A stretch of 64,000 nucleotides of DNA. Origin: Piscinibacter lacus (GTDB lineage Bacteria; Pseudomonadota; Gammaproteobacteria; Burkholderiales; Burkholderiaceae_C). Positions 18,735 to 30,234 of this stretch are shown here, one piece after another. Under the pieces are notes generated by a model. It worked only from the letters and a program-made list of their open reading frames with translations. It had not been told where the DNA came from and did not search any database. Position 1 is the stretch's first letter, and the number at the start of each line of letters is the position of its first letter. The translations under genes and the position numbers were made by a program. The stretch spans positions 620,001-684,000 of the forward strand of contig NZ_JAERRA010000001.1 in assembly GCF_016735685.1 (NCBI RefSeq), written 5' to 3'.

Positions 18735-19510
18735 GCGCCGGCGGGCCTGCGGGTGGTCGGCGGGCGGGCGCCGCGGTCTTCAGCCTGCTGGGGCTGCTGG
18801 CGCTGGTGGGCTTGGCGGTGGGCGCCGGCCCGGTGGCGGCGGCCGAGCCCGTCTGGGTCGGCCGCTTCGACGCCGGCCTTGAACCCTGGCGCGAGAAGGC
18901 ACTCAAGCCCGGCCTCACGCCCAACCGCCACCGCCTGCGCGCCTGGGACGGCCGCGCGGCGGTCGAGATCCGCTCGGCCAAGAGCTTTTCGCTGCTCGCC
19001 CGGCCCCTGGCGGTGGACCTGGCCGCCACGCCCGTGCTGTGCTGGGCCTGGCGCATCGACGCGCCGCTGAAGACCGCCCGGCTGGGCGACAAGGCCGGCG
19101 ACGACTATGCCGCCCGGCTTTACATCAGCCTGGCCATCCCGCCCGAGGACCAGGGCTTCGCCCTGCGCGCCAAGCTGGCCCTGGGCCGCTCGATCTTCGG
19201 CCCCGAGCTGCCCGATGCCGCGCTGAACTATGTGTGGGACGGCCAGGCCGCGGTCGGCACCGCCCAGCCCAATGCCTACACCGACCGGGCCATGATGATC
19301 GTGCAGCGCAGCGGCGCCGCCCAGGCCGGCACCTGGGTGCAGGAGCGCCGCGACATCGCGGCCGATGCGCGCCGCCACTTCGGCGCCAGCGCCCGGCCGG
19401 TGCAGATCGCCCTGGCCGTCGACACCGACAACACCGGCGAATCGGCCGAGGCCGGCTTTGCCGACCTGCACTTCGTCGCCGCCGACCAGCCCTGCGCGCC
19501 GCCGCCCTGA
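18731..19510 (+). CDS. DUF3047 exported protein
   Basis: This 259-residue protein has a signal peptide (residues about 1-37, hydrophobic FSLLGLLALVGLAVGAG, Ala cleavage region) and a DUF3047 domain. Typical stretches are CWAWRIDAPL, AARLYISLAIP, LNYVWDGQAAVGT and VDTDNTGESAEAGFADL; the fold is likely a beta-sandwich of carbohydrate-binding type. Function is unknown. It is the last gene of the arsS operon and is convergent with mcl across a terminator. Its translational overlap with the phosphorylase suggests that it belongs to the same pathway or its envelope end-stage. Confidence 0.82.
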   Translation: MSAGGPAGGRRAGAAVFSLLGLLALVGLAVGAGPVAAAEPVWVGRFDAGLEPWREKALKPGLTPNRHRLRAWDGRAAVEIRSAKSFSLLARPLAVDLAATPVLCWAWRIDAPLKTARLGDKAGDDYAARLYISLAIPPEDQGFALRAKLALGRSIFGPELPDAALNYVWDGQAAVGTAQPNAYTDRAMMIVQRSGAAQAGTWVQERRDIAADARRHFGASARPVQIALAVDTDNTGESAEAGFADLHFVAADQPCAPPP

Positions 19511-19520
19511 GCGGCGGCCG

Positions 19521-19555
19521 AAAAAAAACCCCCGGCCACAGTCGTGGACGGGGGC
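19521..19555 (-). terminator. Intrinsic terminator of the serine-cycle train
   Basis: Read on the minus strand, a GC-rich stem (CCCCG/CGGGG plus an inner CCAC/GTGG, bases 19529-19554) is followed directly by eight T (19528-19521). It lies about 110 bases after the mcl stop and just beyond the convergent DUF3047 stop. This is the clearest intrinsic terminator in the window; the stem would also form in the opposite transcript. Confidence 0.85.
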
Positions 19556-19663
19556 GGGTCGGGCGGGCCTGGTGCGGCGCCGCGCCGGAGGCGGGGGCGA
19601 TGTGCCCCCACCCCGAGGCCGTGGCGCGATGCGCGCCGCGGAACCTGGGGCCGGACGCGCGCT

Positions 19664-20641
19664 TCAGCGCGCGGCGGCGATCTGGTCGGCCTTGGCCAGC
19701 AGGGCTTCGGCCATGCGGATGGAGGCGATGTCGATCAGGCGGCCGTCGAGCGAGACGGCGCCCTTGCCCTCCTTGGCGGCCTGGGCCATGGCTTCCAGGA
19801 TGCGGCGGGCCTTGGTGACTTCGGCATCCGAGGGCGTGAACACGCGGTTGGCCAGCTCGATCTGCGAGGGGTGGATGGCCCACTTGCCCTCGTAGCCCAG
19901 CACGGCGCAGCGGTTGGCGGCGCTGAGGTAGCCGTCCGGGTCGCTGAAGTCGCCGAAGGGGCCGTCGATGGGGCGCAGGCCGTAGGCGCGGCAAGCCACC
20001 ATCATGCGGGTCTGGGCGGCATGCCAGGGGTCGGTCCAGAAGGCCTGGCGCTGGCCGTCGGCATCCTTGTCGCTCAGCACCACGCTGTCCTTGTTCACGC
20101 CGCCGATCACGGTGGTGCGGGCGCGGGTGGAGGCGGCGTAGTCGGCCACGCCGAAGCTCATGGCCTCCAGCCGCTTGCTGGCCTGGGCGATGGCCTCGAC
20201 ATTGGCCATGCCCAGGGCGGTCTCGATCAGCACCTCGAAGCCGATGCGCTTGGTGCGCTTCTTCGAGTTCTCGAGCTGGGTGACCATCATGTCGAGCGCA
20301 TACACGTCCTGCGGCACGCCGACCTTGGGGATCAGGATCATGTCCAGCCGCGGGCAGGCTTCGACGATGTCGACCACGTCGCGCACCATGTAGTGCGTGT
20401 CCAGGCCGTTGATGCGGACCATCATCGTCTTGCTGCCCCAGTCGATGTCGTTCAGGGCCTCGATGATGTTCTTGCGCGCCTGCTCCTTGTCGTCCGGCGC
20501 GACGGCGTCCTCGCAGTCGAGGAAGACGATGTCGGCCGCGCTCTTGGCGGCCTTCTCGAACATGCCGGGGTTGGAGCCCGGCACGGCCAGCTCGGAACGG
20601 TGCAGGCGGGGGGTGGCTTGTTCAACGGCGTAGAAGCTCAT
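19664..20641 (-). CDS. mclA: L-malyl-CoA / beta-methylmalyl-CoA lyase
   Basis: Malyl-CoA lyase splits malyl-CoA to acetyl-CoA and glyoxylate, the last step of the serine cycle, regenerating the glyoxylate acceptor. The 325-residue protein equals the length of methylotroph MclA. It shows the CitE-like TIM-barrel signatures: ELAVPGSNPGMFEKAA, the metal-binding DIVFLDCEDAVAP, LIPKVGVPQ, EVLIETALGM and GYEGKWAIHPSQIE. GGAGGAG lies about 9 bases before the ATG. It is the last gene of the long minus-strand train, 93 bases after ppc, and ends at a strong terminator. In other bacteria the same fold works in the ethylmalonyl-CoA pathway; the neighbours here fix the role. Confidence 0.95.
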   Translation of the reverse strand: MSFYAVEQATPRLHRSELAVPGSNPGMFEKAAKSAADIVFLDCEDAVAPDDKEQARKNIIEALNDIDWGSKTMMVRINGLDTHYMVRDVVDIVEACPRLDMILIPKVGVPQDVYALDMMVTQLENSKKRTKRIGFEVLIETALGMANVEAIAQASKRLEAMSFGVADYAASTRARTTVIGGVNKDSVVLSDKDADGQRQAFWTDPWHAAQTRMMVACRAYGLRPIDGPFGDFSDPDGYLSAANRCAVLGYEGKWAIHPSQIELANRVFTPSDAEVTKARRILEAMAQAAKEGKGAVSLDGRLIDIASIRMAEALLAKADQIAAAR

Positions 20642-20734
20642 GGATCGGGTCTCCTCCGGGGTGTCCGGCTGGGGGTGGGGTCCGGGGTCGGACCGGGTGG
20701 TGCGAAAGAAGGGGGTGCGGCGCGGGCTTGGGCC

Positions 20735-23473
<2,739 letters not shown>

Positions 23474-23607
23474 GGGGGCTCCCGCGGGGTGGAGGGATGG
23501 AGAAGGGGGGCGGAACGCCAGCCCGAGGCGGCACAGGGCGCCGCCGGGGCCGGACACACGGCGCGCCGTGCCGGGCGGCCCGGGGGCCGCCGCGGCAGGC
23601 GCAGGCT

Positions 23608-24498
23608 TCAGAGCACCTTGCTCAGGGCCTTGGCCACGGTCTCGCCAAGCTGGGCGGCGCTGGGCGAGACGTAGAGGCCGTAGGAGGCCATGATCTCGGC
23701 CTTCTCGGCGGCGGTGTCGCCCGCAGCCGAGACGATGGCGCCGGCATGGCCCATGCGACGGCCCTTGGGCGCCGTCAGGCCGGCCACATAGCCGACCACC
23801 GGCTTGCTCATGTGCGCCTTCACCCAGGCCGAGGCTTCGGCTTCCTGCGGGCCGCCGATCTCGCCGATCATGATCACGGCCTTGGTCTCGGGGTCCTGCT
23901 CGAAGCGTTCGAGGTGGTCGAGGAAGGACGAGCCGTTGATCGGGTCGCCGCCGATGCCGACGCTGGTCGTCACGCCGATGCCCAGGGCCTTCATCTGCGC
24001 TGCCGCTTCATAGCCCAGGGTGCCCGAGCGCGAAACGATGCCGACATTGCCGCGCATGTAGATGTTGCTCGGCATGATGCCCAGCATGGCCCGGCCGGCG
24101 CTGATGATGCCGGCGCAGTTGGGGCCGACGATGGTCGTGCGCTGGTCCTTGGGGTAGCGGCGCAGGTAGCGCTTGACCCGCATCATGTCCTGGGCCGGGA
24201 TGCCGTCGGTGATGATGCAGACCAGCTTGAGACCGGCGTCGGCCGCTTCCATCAGCGCATCGGCCGCATAGGGCGGCGGCACGAAGGCCAGGCTGGCCTC
24301 GGCGCCGGTCGCATGCACGGCGTCCTTGACGGTGTTGAAGACCGGACGGTCCAGATGCTTCTGGCCGCCCTTGCCGGGCGTGACGCCGCCGACCACGTTG
24401 GTGCCGTAGCCGATCATCTCCTTGGCGTGGAAGGTCGCCTTGTCGCCGGTGTAGCCCTGGACGATGACGCGGGTGGTTTCGTCGATGAGGATGCTCAT
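23608..24498 (-). CDS. mtkB: Malate-CoA ligase (malate thiokinase), alpha subunit
   Basis: MtkB is the CoA-binding subunit paired with MtkA; together they make L-malyl-CoA from malate, CoA and ATP. The 296-residue protein has the succinyl-CoA-synthetase alpha fold: VIVQGYTGDKATFHAKEM with a CoA-binding Rossmann domain, GGVTPGKGGQKH, VGPNCAGIIS, and the phosphohistidine in MGHAGAIVS (about residue 247). Distinction from succinyl-CoA synthetase rests on context (mtkA, mcl, ppc next door) rather than one residue. It lies 14 bases after mtkA, with AGGAGAGAG before the ATG. Confidence 0.93.
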   Translation of the reverse strand: MSILIDETTRVIVQGYTGDKATFHAKEMIGYGTNVVGGVTPGKGGQKHLDRPVFNTVKDAVHATGAEASLAFVPPPYAADALMEAADAGLKLVCIITDGIPAQDMMRVKRYLRRYPKDQRTTIVGPNCAGIISAGRAMLGIMPSNIYMRGNVGIVSRSGTLGYEAAAQMKALGIGVTTSVGIGGDPINGSSFLDHLERFEQDPETKAVIMIGEIGGPQEAEASAWVKAHMSKPVVGYVAGLTAPKGRRMGHAGAIVSAAGDTAAEKAEIMASYGLYVSPSAAQLGETVAKALSKVL

Positions 24499-24512
24499 GT
24501 TCTCTCTCCTGC

Positions 24513-25682
24513 TCAGGCGCTGAGTTCGCCACGGGCGGCGGCCACAGCCTTCTGGGCTGCGCTCGCCAGGTCATCGGCCAGGATGATGGGCAGGCCGGAT
24601 TCGCGGACGATCTTCATGCCCTCGTCCACATTCGTGCCGGCCAGCCGGACGATCAGCGGCACGCGCAGGCCCTTGGCGGCCTGCACCACGCCCTGGGCCA
24701 CCCAGTCGCAGCGGTTGATGCCGGCGAAGATGTTGACCAGGATGGCCTTGACGCCCGGGTCCGAGAGGACGAGGTTGAAGGCCTGGCCGACGCGCTCGGG
24801 CGAGGCGCCGCCGCCGACGTCGAGGAAGTTCGCCGGCTCGCCGCCGGAGTACTTGATCATGTCCATGGTCGCCATGGCCAGGCCGGCGCCATTGATGATG
24901 CAGCCGATGTCGCCGCTGAGGCCGACATAGTTCAGGCCGTGCTTGCCGGCCTGGGCCTCGCGCGGATCTTCCTCGGCCACGTCGCGCATCTCGGCGATCT
25001 GCGGGCGGCGGAAGAGGGCGTTGTCGTCGAAGCTCATCTTCGCGTCCAGCGCCAGCACGCGGTCGTCCTTGGTCACGACCAGGGGATTGATCTCGACCAT
25101 GGTCGCGTCGAGGTCGCGGAAGGCGCGGTAGCAGCCCAGGATGGCGGTGACCGCCTGGCTGACCTGCTTGATGTTCAGGCCCAGGCCGAAGGCCAGCTCG
25201 CGGGCCTGGAAGGGCTGCAGGCCGACGGCCGGCTCGACCTCGATCTGCATGATCGAGTCCGGGTTGTCATGGGCGATCTCCTCGATCTCCATGCCGCCCT
25301 GCGCCGAGGCGATCACGCGCACCCGCTCGGCCTTGCGGTCGAGCACGAAGCCCAGGTAGAGCTCGCGGACGAAGGCGGTGGCCTGCTCCACGTAAAGGCG
25401 GTTGACCACCTTGCCCTTGGGGCCCGTCTGGTTCGTCACCAGCGTGGCGCCGAGCATGGCCTTAGCCGCCGCGGCCACCTCGCCATAGGTGCGGCAGAGC
25501 TTGACGCCGCCGGCCTTGCCGCGGCCGCCGGAGTGGATCTGCGCCTTCACCGCCCAATGCCAGCCGCCGAGCTCGGTGGCCACGTAGACGGCCTGGTCGG
25601 GGCTGTAGGCCACGCTGCCGCGTGGGACGGGCACGCCAAAGCCTGCAAGCAGCTCCTTGGCCTGGTACTCGTGGATGTCCAT
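24513..25682 (-). CDS. mtkA: Malate-CoA ligase (malate thiokinase), beta subunit
   Basis: This 389-residue ATP-grasp subunit begins [20 protein letters not shown], as in SucC-type proteins. [17 protein letters not shown] (nucleotide site), EINPLVV and the carboxylate-binding [18 protein letters not shown] and [10 protein letters not shown] follow. It phosphorylates its partner MtkB and binds malate. AAGGAGACA lies before the ATG at 25682; the frame extends upstream but has no homology there. It is the first gene of the mtkA-mtkB-ppc-mcl half of the serine-cycle train and follows fchA by 157 bases. Confidence 0.94.
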   Translation of the reverse strand: MDIHEYQAKELLAGFGVPVPRGSVAYSPDQAVYVATELGGWHWAVKAQIHSGGRGKAGGVKLCRTYGEVAAAAKAMLGATLVTNQTGPKGKVVNRLYVEQATAFVRELYLGFVLDRKAERVRVIASAQGGMEIEEIAHDNPDSIMQIEVEPAVGLQPFQARELAFGLGLNIKQVSQAVTAILGCYRAFRDLDATMVEINPLVVTKDDRVLALDAKMSFDDNALFRRPQIAEMRDVAEEDPREAQAGKHGLNYVGLSGDIGCIINGAGLAMATMDMIKYSGGEPANFLDVGGGASPERVGQAFNLVLSDPGVKAILVNIFAGINRCDWVAQGVVQAAKGLRVPLIVRLAGTNVDEGMKIVRESGLPIILADDLASAAQKAVAAARGELSA

Positions 25683-25839
25683 GGGATGTCTCCTTCTCCG
25701 AATGCTTACGGATCGGCGTGGTGGCCCGCCGCGCGGCCGGGTGGGGGTGGCGGATCGCGCCGCCCCCACCGGGGGTTACCTCAAGGCTCGTGTGCCCGAG
25801 CTTGCTGAAAGAGGGGTCGGGATGCTCGTCCGAGGCGAC

Positions 25840-26478
25840 TCAGCCGAGCTTGGACTTGACGGTGTCGTGGACCTGCTCGGCGAGCGGTCCGCATTCATCG
25901 AGCAGGGCCTGCAGCTCGGCCAGCTTCGCGCCGGCGAAGGCCCGGTCCTTGAGCTGCGGGGCATTGATGTGCACGTTCAGGGCGGCGCTGCGCAGGGCGG
26001 CCCAGGCGGCCAGCACGCCGACGCCGGCATCGCTGATCACGTTCAGGTTGCCGACCGCGGCGGCCCGGGCCGACAGGCGCACGACCTCGGCGCAGGCCTT
26101 GGCGCAGTCCAGCGGCACCACCGTGGCGCCGGCCAGGCCGGCCTGGATGGCGGCGCTGCGCGCGGCCTTCTCCTCGTCGCTGGCCTTGGGCAGCTTGTAG
26201 CTGCCCATCAGCGCGTCGAAGGCGGTCTTGTCGTCCTCGATCATGGCGGTGAGGCGGGCGCGCACGTCCTCGGACGCTGCCAGCACGGCTTTCATCTCGT
26301 CCTCGACGGCCTCGTAGTTCTTCTTGCCGATGGTCAGGTTACAGACCATGGCCACGAGCGCGGCGCCCATGGCGCCCATCACGGCGGCGGCGCCGCCGCC
26401 GCCCGGGGTGGGCGCGGCGCTGGCCAGCTCGTCCAGGAAGGTCTGGACAGACAGGGATTCGATGCGATCGGTGCTCAT
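25840..26478 (-). CDS. fchA: Methenyltetrahydrofolate cyclohydrolase
   Basis: FchA interconverts 10-formyl-THF and 5,10-methenyl-THF, between FtfL and MtdA. The 212-residue protein belongs to the FTCD_C (formiminotransferase-cyclodeaminase C-terminal) fold: FLDELASAAPTPGGGGAAA (residues about 14-32), then MVCNLTIGKKNY and DDKTAFDALMGSYKLPK. GGAGG lies about 10 bases before the ATG. This is the methylotroph-type Fch rather than a FolD. It sits directly behind mtdA on the minus strand. The gap after it, 25683-25839, holds no visible gene. Confidence 0.94.
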   Translation of the reverse strand: MSTDRIESLSVQTFLDELASAAPTPGGGGAAAVMGAMGAALVAMVCNLTIGKKNYEAVEDEMKAVLAASEDVRARLTAMIEDDKTAFDALMGSYKLPKASDEEKAARSAAIQAGLAGATVVPLDCAKACAEVVRLSARAAAVGNLNVISDAGVGVLAAWAALRSAALNVHINAPQLKDRAFAGAKLAELQALLDECGPLAEQVHDTVKSKLG

Positions 26479-26589
26479 GTCAGGCAAGCCTCCGGCCAAG
26501 GTCGCGGATGCAGGCATCCGGACCGGCTGTTCAACAGTCGGGTGAGGGGAGCCGCGGCGCCAGGCGCCGCGGCCGGGGAGGGCGAGGGT

Positions 26590-27465
26590 TCAGCCCACCA
26601 TGGTCTTGGCGATGGCGAAGACCTCGTCGGCATCCAGCACGAGATCGTTCTGCTCGAACATGCGCGCGACGCAGGCGCGGTGCAGGGCGATCTTCAAGGC
26701 GCCGAAACCCAGCGCGCCGAAGACGACCTTGCCGTGGCGCTCGACGCCCTTATCCATCATGTCGACGCCCTCGATCCCCAGCGGCGGCGTCGCGTTCGCA
26801 TCGGCCAGCAGCTCAAGCGTCGGGGAATCCTTCCACTGCGCTTCGGTCAGCAACTGGGCGCTGGCGGCGCCGGCAGCGAAGATCACCTGGGCGCCGTCGA
26901 TGGCCGCCGCAAAACCGGCCGGGTCGCGGGCGACCACGGCCTTGACGCTCAGGCCGAAGCGGGTCTGGATGGCTTCGGCTGCGGCGCCGCCCTTGGCGGC
27001 GTCGCGCGAGGTGATGGTCACCTCGCAGCCTTCACGCGCCAGCATCACCGCGGCGCGCTGGCCGACCGGGCCGCTGCCGGCCAGCACAACAGCCTTCTTG
27101 CCGGCCAGGCTGCCGCCGCGCTTGGCCGCGGCATGCGCCAGCCAGGCCACACCGGCCGCGGCGGTGGTGTTGGAGCCATTGCTGTCGAGCATGACCGAGA
27201 CGCGGAAGCCGGCGAAGAACTTCTTGCGCACGGCCTTGAACAGGGCCTCGCCCTCGACCATGTTGCCGCCGCCGACGAAGATGGCGGTCAGCTTCTTGTC
27301 CTTGGGCGCACGGGTGAAGATGGCCCCGTCGACCAGGCCGCCGACATTGGCGGGCGTCACGCCGCCGTAGGCGGTGATGTGGTCGGCGCCGCCGTCGTAG
27401 CCGACGACGTTGTCGAAGACCGAGGGCATCGGGTCGGTGTCGAACTGGTAGAGCAGTTTCTTCAT
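26590..27465 (-). CDS. mtdA: NADP-dependent methylene-tetrahydrofolate dehydrogenase
   Basis: MtdA oxidises or reduces between methylene-THF and methenyl-THF with NADP(H); running reductively it supplies methylene-THF for serine. The 291-residue protein begins KKLLYQFDTDPMPSVFDNVV, the MtdA signature, with GGVTPANVGGLVDGAIFTR, MLDSNGSNTTAAA and the NADP Rossmann motif VLAGSGPVGQRAA. It can also use methylene-H4MPT in other methylotrophs; no H4MPT genes are visible here. GGAG lies 10 bases before the ATG. It is the third gene of the sgaA-led operon. Confidence 0.96.
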   Translation of the reverse strand: MKKLLYQFDTDPMPSVFDNVVGYDGGADHITAYGGVTPANVGGLVDGAIFTRAPKDKKLTAIFVGGGNMVEGEALFKAVRKKFFAGFRVSVMLDSNGSNTTAAAGVAWLAHAAAKRGGSLAGKKAVVLAGSGPVGQRAAVMLAREGCEVTITSRDAAKGGAAAEAIQTRFGLSVKAVVARDPAGFAAAIDGAQVIFAAGAASAQLLTEAQWKDSPTLELLADANATPPLGIEGVDMMDKGVERHGKVVFGALGFGALKIALHRACVARMFEQNDLVLDADEVFAIAKTMVG

Positions 27466-27524
27466 GCGGGTTCTCCGGGAGATCGGGCAAGGGGCTGCGA
27501 AATCGCAGGCGCGAGTTTGCCCGC

Positions 27525-27568
27525 CGCGGGGCCCGAAGGCCCCGCGTTCACGCCCCCGAGGGGGCGTG
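27525..27568 (-). repeat. Tandem hairpin element between hprA and mtdA
   Basis: Two perfect hairpins: 27525-27546 (9 bp, CGAA loop) and 27549-27568 (8-9 bp, loop CGAG). They lie 18 bases after the hprA stop and about 60 before mtdA. There is no T-tract, so it could tune downstream expression or stabilise the 5' mRNA rather than terminate. Similar in layout to 1550-1578. Confidence 0.5.
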
Positions 27569-27585
27569 GCCAGGGATGGTTCAGA

Positions 27586-28539
27586 TCAGGTGACCAGGTG
27601 CTGCGGCGTGCCGGCCGCCCAGCGCTCGACGTTGTCGATGAGCTGATCGGCCAGGAACTGCATCGCGCCGTCCGAGGCCCAGGCCACGTGCGGGGTCAGG
27701 ATGAAGTTCGGGCGCCGCAGGTCCAGCAGGGGATGGCCGTTCTTGGGCGGCTCGACCGTCAGCACGTCGAAGCCGGCGCCGGCGATCAGGCCTTCGTCGA
27801 GCGCGGTGATCAGCGCAGCCTCGTCGACCAGGCCGCCACGCGCGGTGTTGATCACCAGGGCATTGCGCTTCATCTTGCGGAACTGCTCGATGCCGATGAT
27901 GTTGCGCGTGCTCGGCGTCAGCGGGCAGTGCAGGCTGATCACGTCCGACTGGGCCAGCACCTCGTCGAAGGGCGTGAACTCGACCCCCGGCATCTTGGGC
28001 GGCTCATGGTCGGCGAACAGCACCTTCATGCCGAAGCCGCGGGCGATGGCTGCCGTGCCCTGGCCGAGCGCGCCTTCGCCGATGATGCCCAGCGTCGCGC
28101 CGTGCAGGTCGCCGATGTCGTGCGTGAAGAAGCAGAACTGGTCCGACTGCTGCCACACGCCCGCCTCCACATCCTGGCGGTAGGCCAGGATGTTGCGGCG
28201 CAGGGCCAGGATCAGCGCAAAGGCATGCTCCGGCACGGTGTGCACCGCGTAGTTGCGGATGTTGGCCACGGCGATGCCGCGGGCGCGGCAGGCCGGCACG
28301 TCAATCACGTCGTAGCCGGTGGCGGCCACGGCGATCATCTTCAGGTCGGGCAGTTGCGAGAGCACGTCCTCGCGCAGCGGCACCTTGTTGGTGATGGCCA
28401 CGGTCGCGCCCTTCAGGCGCTCGACGACTTGCTCCGGCGTGGTCTTCTCGTGCTCGACATAGCTGCCGCCCAGGGCCGGCGTGCGGACCTTGGCCTTCAG
28501 CGAGGCCCGGTCCAGGAAGACGACGTGGTGGGCACTCAT
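27586..28539 (-). CDS. hprA: Hydroxypyruvate reductase
   Basis: HprA reduces hydroxypyruvate to glycerate with NAD(P)H in the serine cycle. The 317-residue D-2-hydroxyacid dehydrogenase has the NAD motif LGIIGEGALGQGTAA (GxGxxG), the catalytic Arg in INTARGGLVDE, the Glu region DVLTVEPP and the His in LTPHVAWAS. The start ATG at 28539 overlaps the sgaA stop (ATGA), so the two enzymes that share hydroxypyruvate are translationally coupled. Length matches methylotroph HprA. Confidence 0.95.
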   Translation of the reverse strand: MSAHHVVFLDRASLKAKVRTPALGGSYVEHEKTTPEQVVERLKGATVAITNKVPLREDVLSQLPDLKMIAVAATGYDVIDVPACRARGIAVANIRNYAVHTVPEHAFALILALRRNILAYRQDVEAGVWQQSDQFCFFTHDIGDLHGATLGIIGEGALGQGTAAIARGFGMKVLFADHEPPKMPGVEFTPFDEVLAQSDVISLHCPLTPSTRNIIGIEQFRKMKRNALVINTARGGLVDEAALITALDEGLIAGAGFDVLTVEPPKNGHPLLDLRRPNFILTPHVAWASDGAMQFLADQLIDNVERWAAGTPQHLVT

Positions 28540-29753
28540 GCTGCGTTCTTCCCGGCGATCCAGTTGGCCATGTGCGCCGGCACATTCGCCGGGTCGCGCA
28601 GGAAGTTGCTGGCGGCGCCGACACCGCTGCCCGGCTCGACCTTGATGCCCACATCCAGCATGGCGGCCTCGGCACCCGCGATGGCGCCCAGCAGCATGCA
28701 CTCGTTCATGTCGCCGATGTGGCCGATGCGGAAGACCTTGCCCGCCACCTTGGACAGGCCGGCGCCCAGCGCCAGGTTGTAGCGGCGGAAGGCGCGGGAG
28801 ATCACGTCGGCGCCGTTGAAGCCTTCCGGCACCAGCACCGCGCTGACCGTGTCTGAATACCACTTCGGCTCCTTGGCGCAGACATCAAGCTTCCAGCCCT
28901 TCTGTACCGCCGCGCGCGTCGCGCCAGCCAGGTAGGCGTGGCGGGCGAAGACGTTGTCCAGGCCCTCTTCCTTCAGCGTGGCGATGGCTTCGCGCAGGCC
29001 GTAGAGCAGGGGCAGCGAGGGGGTGTAGGGGAAGTAGCCGGTCTTGTTGGCATTGACCATGTCGAGGTAGTCGAAGTAGCAGCGCGGCGCCTGGGCCGTC
29101 TTGCGCGCTTCGAGCGCCTTCTCGCTGACGCAGGTGATGCCCAGGCCGGCCGGCAGCATCAGGCCCTTCTGCGAGCCGCTGACGCAGACGTCCACGCCCC
29201 ACTCGTCCATGCGGAAGTCGACGCTGGCCAGCGCGCTGACCGAGTCGACGAAGAGCAGGGCCGGGTGGCCGCAGGCGTCCATGGCCTTGCGCACGCCGGC
29301 GATGTCGCTGTTCACGCCGGTGGCGGTCTCGTTCTGGGTGGCCAGCACGGCCTTGATCTTGTGGCCCTTGTCGGCCGCCAGGATCTCGGCATAGCGCTCC
29401 AGCGGCACGCCGGTGCCCCATTCGCAGTCCACGGTCTCGACGTTGAAGCCGAGGCGCTGGCACATGTCGATCCACAGGTGGCTGAACTGACCGAAGCGCG
29501 AGGCGAGCACGGTGTCGCCGGGGTTCAGGCAGTTGGTCAGCGCGGCTTCCCAGCAGCCGGTGCCGCTGGACGGGAAGATGATCGGCGTGCCGGTGGTGGT
29601 CTTGAAGATGTCCTTCAAGCCCTTGATGCAGTCAAAGGTGAGCTGCGAAAAGATCGGGGACCGATGGTCTTCCGACTGCACCGCCATCGAACGCAGGACG
29701 CGGTCGGGGATGTTGGTGGGACCCGGGACGAAAAGGAAGTTGCGGCCGGCCAT
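28536..29753 (-). CDS. sgaA: Serine-glyoxylate aminotransferase
   Basis: SgaA transfers the amino group of serine to glyoxylate, giving hydroxypyruvate and glycine, the entry point of glyoxylate to the serine cycle. The 405-residue class V PLP enzyme begins GRNFLFVPGPTNIPDRVLR and has the glycine-rich IIFPSSGTGCWEAALTN, the PLP Asp in LFVDSVSALAS and the Schiff-base Lys in VSGSQKGLMLP. GAGGAG (29761-29766 on the minus strand) precedes the ATG by 7 bases. It is the first gene of the eight-gene sgaA-to-mcl run, with 481 bases of non-coding DNA upstream that must hold its promoter. Confidence 0.96.
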   Translation of the reverse strand: MAGRNFLFVPGPTNIPDRVLRSMAVQSEDHRSPIFSQLTFDCIKGLKDIFKTTTGTPIIFPSSGTGCWEAALTNCLNPGDTVLASRFGQFSHLWIDMCQRLGFNVETVDCEWGTGVPLERYAEILAADKGHKIKAVLATQNETATGVNSDIAGVRKAMDACGHPALLFVDSVSALASVDFRMDEWGVDVCVSGSQKGLMLPAGLGITCVSEKALEARKTAQAPRCYFDYLDMVNANKTGYFPYTPSLPLLYGLREAIATLKEEGLDNVFARHAYLAGATRAAVQKGWKLDVCAKEPKWYSDTVSAVLVPEGFNGADVISRAFRRYNLALGAGLSKVAGKVFRIGHIGDMNECMLLGAIAGAEAAMLDVGIKVEPGSGVGAASNFLRDPANVPAHMANWIAGKNAA

Positions 29754-30234
29754 GGTTTGTCTCCTCAGGGGCTGATCTGGATGAAGGGCTCAGGCTTGCG
29801 GTCGTCGGACCGTCAGGCGCTGTTGCGACTGGGCGTGAGGGACCGGATCAACGGTCGGCCTGCCGACCGCATCGGGCCGGAACAGGTTGCCGCGAGGCCT
29901 CGGGCACGCGATCTGCGGGGCCCTGGCACGGTCCGGGCGCGCAAGGCCTTGTCCTGCCTCAGGCCATGAGCCTGAACCGGAGACACGGCGCCTGCGCGCG
30001 AGGGGGTGATTCGCTGGCCTGCCGGGCCGGGCCGCGATCCCGCCGGGCACGCGACCGCGACAGGGCGCGGTCGCGTCGGCAGGGATCGGAAGCAGTGCGG
30101 CATGGCAGGTCGATTCCTAGACGGGGGCGGGCGGCGGGGCCGCCCGGTGGATCGCGGCGCGCTGCGGCGCCTCTCGATCCGTTGAAGCCAGTCTAGGCCT
30201 CGCCCCCCGCCATGTGGGTTGGACTTTCTGACGC
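29754..30234. other. 481-bp non-coding region upstream of sgaA (candidate serine-cycle control region)
   Basis: No plausible gene is seen in this gap between folC and sgaA (both minus strand), the longest gap of the window. It contains a perfect 9-bp inverted repeat with a 6-base loop (30051-30074, GCGACCGCG...CGCGGTCGC), an 8-bp hairpin (30128-30146, CGGGCGGC/GCCGCCCG) and a 5-3-5 dyad TCTGA-CGC-TCAGA (30227-30239) that overlaps the folC stop. None has a T-tract. In Methylobacterium a LysR-type regulator, QscR, controls sga-led operons from such a region; no regulator gene or clear LysR box was found here. Confidence 0.55.

Noticed and set aside
24513..25682. mtkA/mtkB as succinyl-CoA synthetase sucC/sucD
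   Set aside because: The folds are the same, but the direct neighbours (ppc, mcl, fchA, mtdA, hprA, sgaA) make malate thiokinase far more likely.
29790..30103. Short minus-strand frames in the gap upstream of sgaA
   Set aside because: No ribosome site, no domain and Arg/Pro/Gly-rich random composition; considered non-coding.
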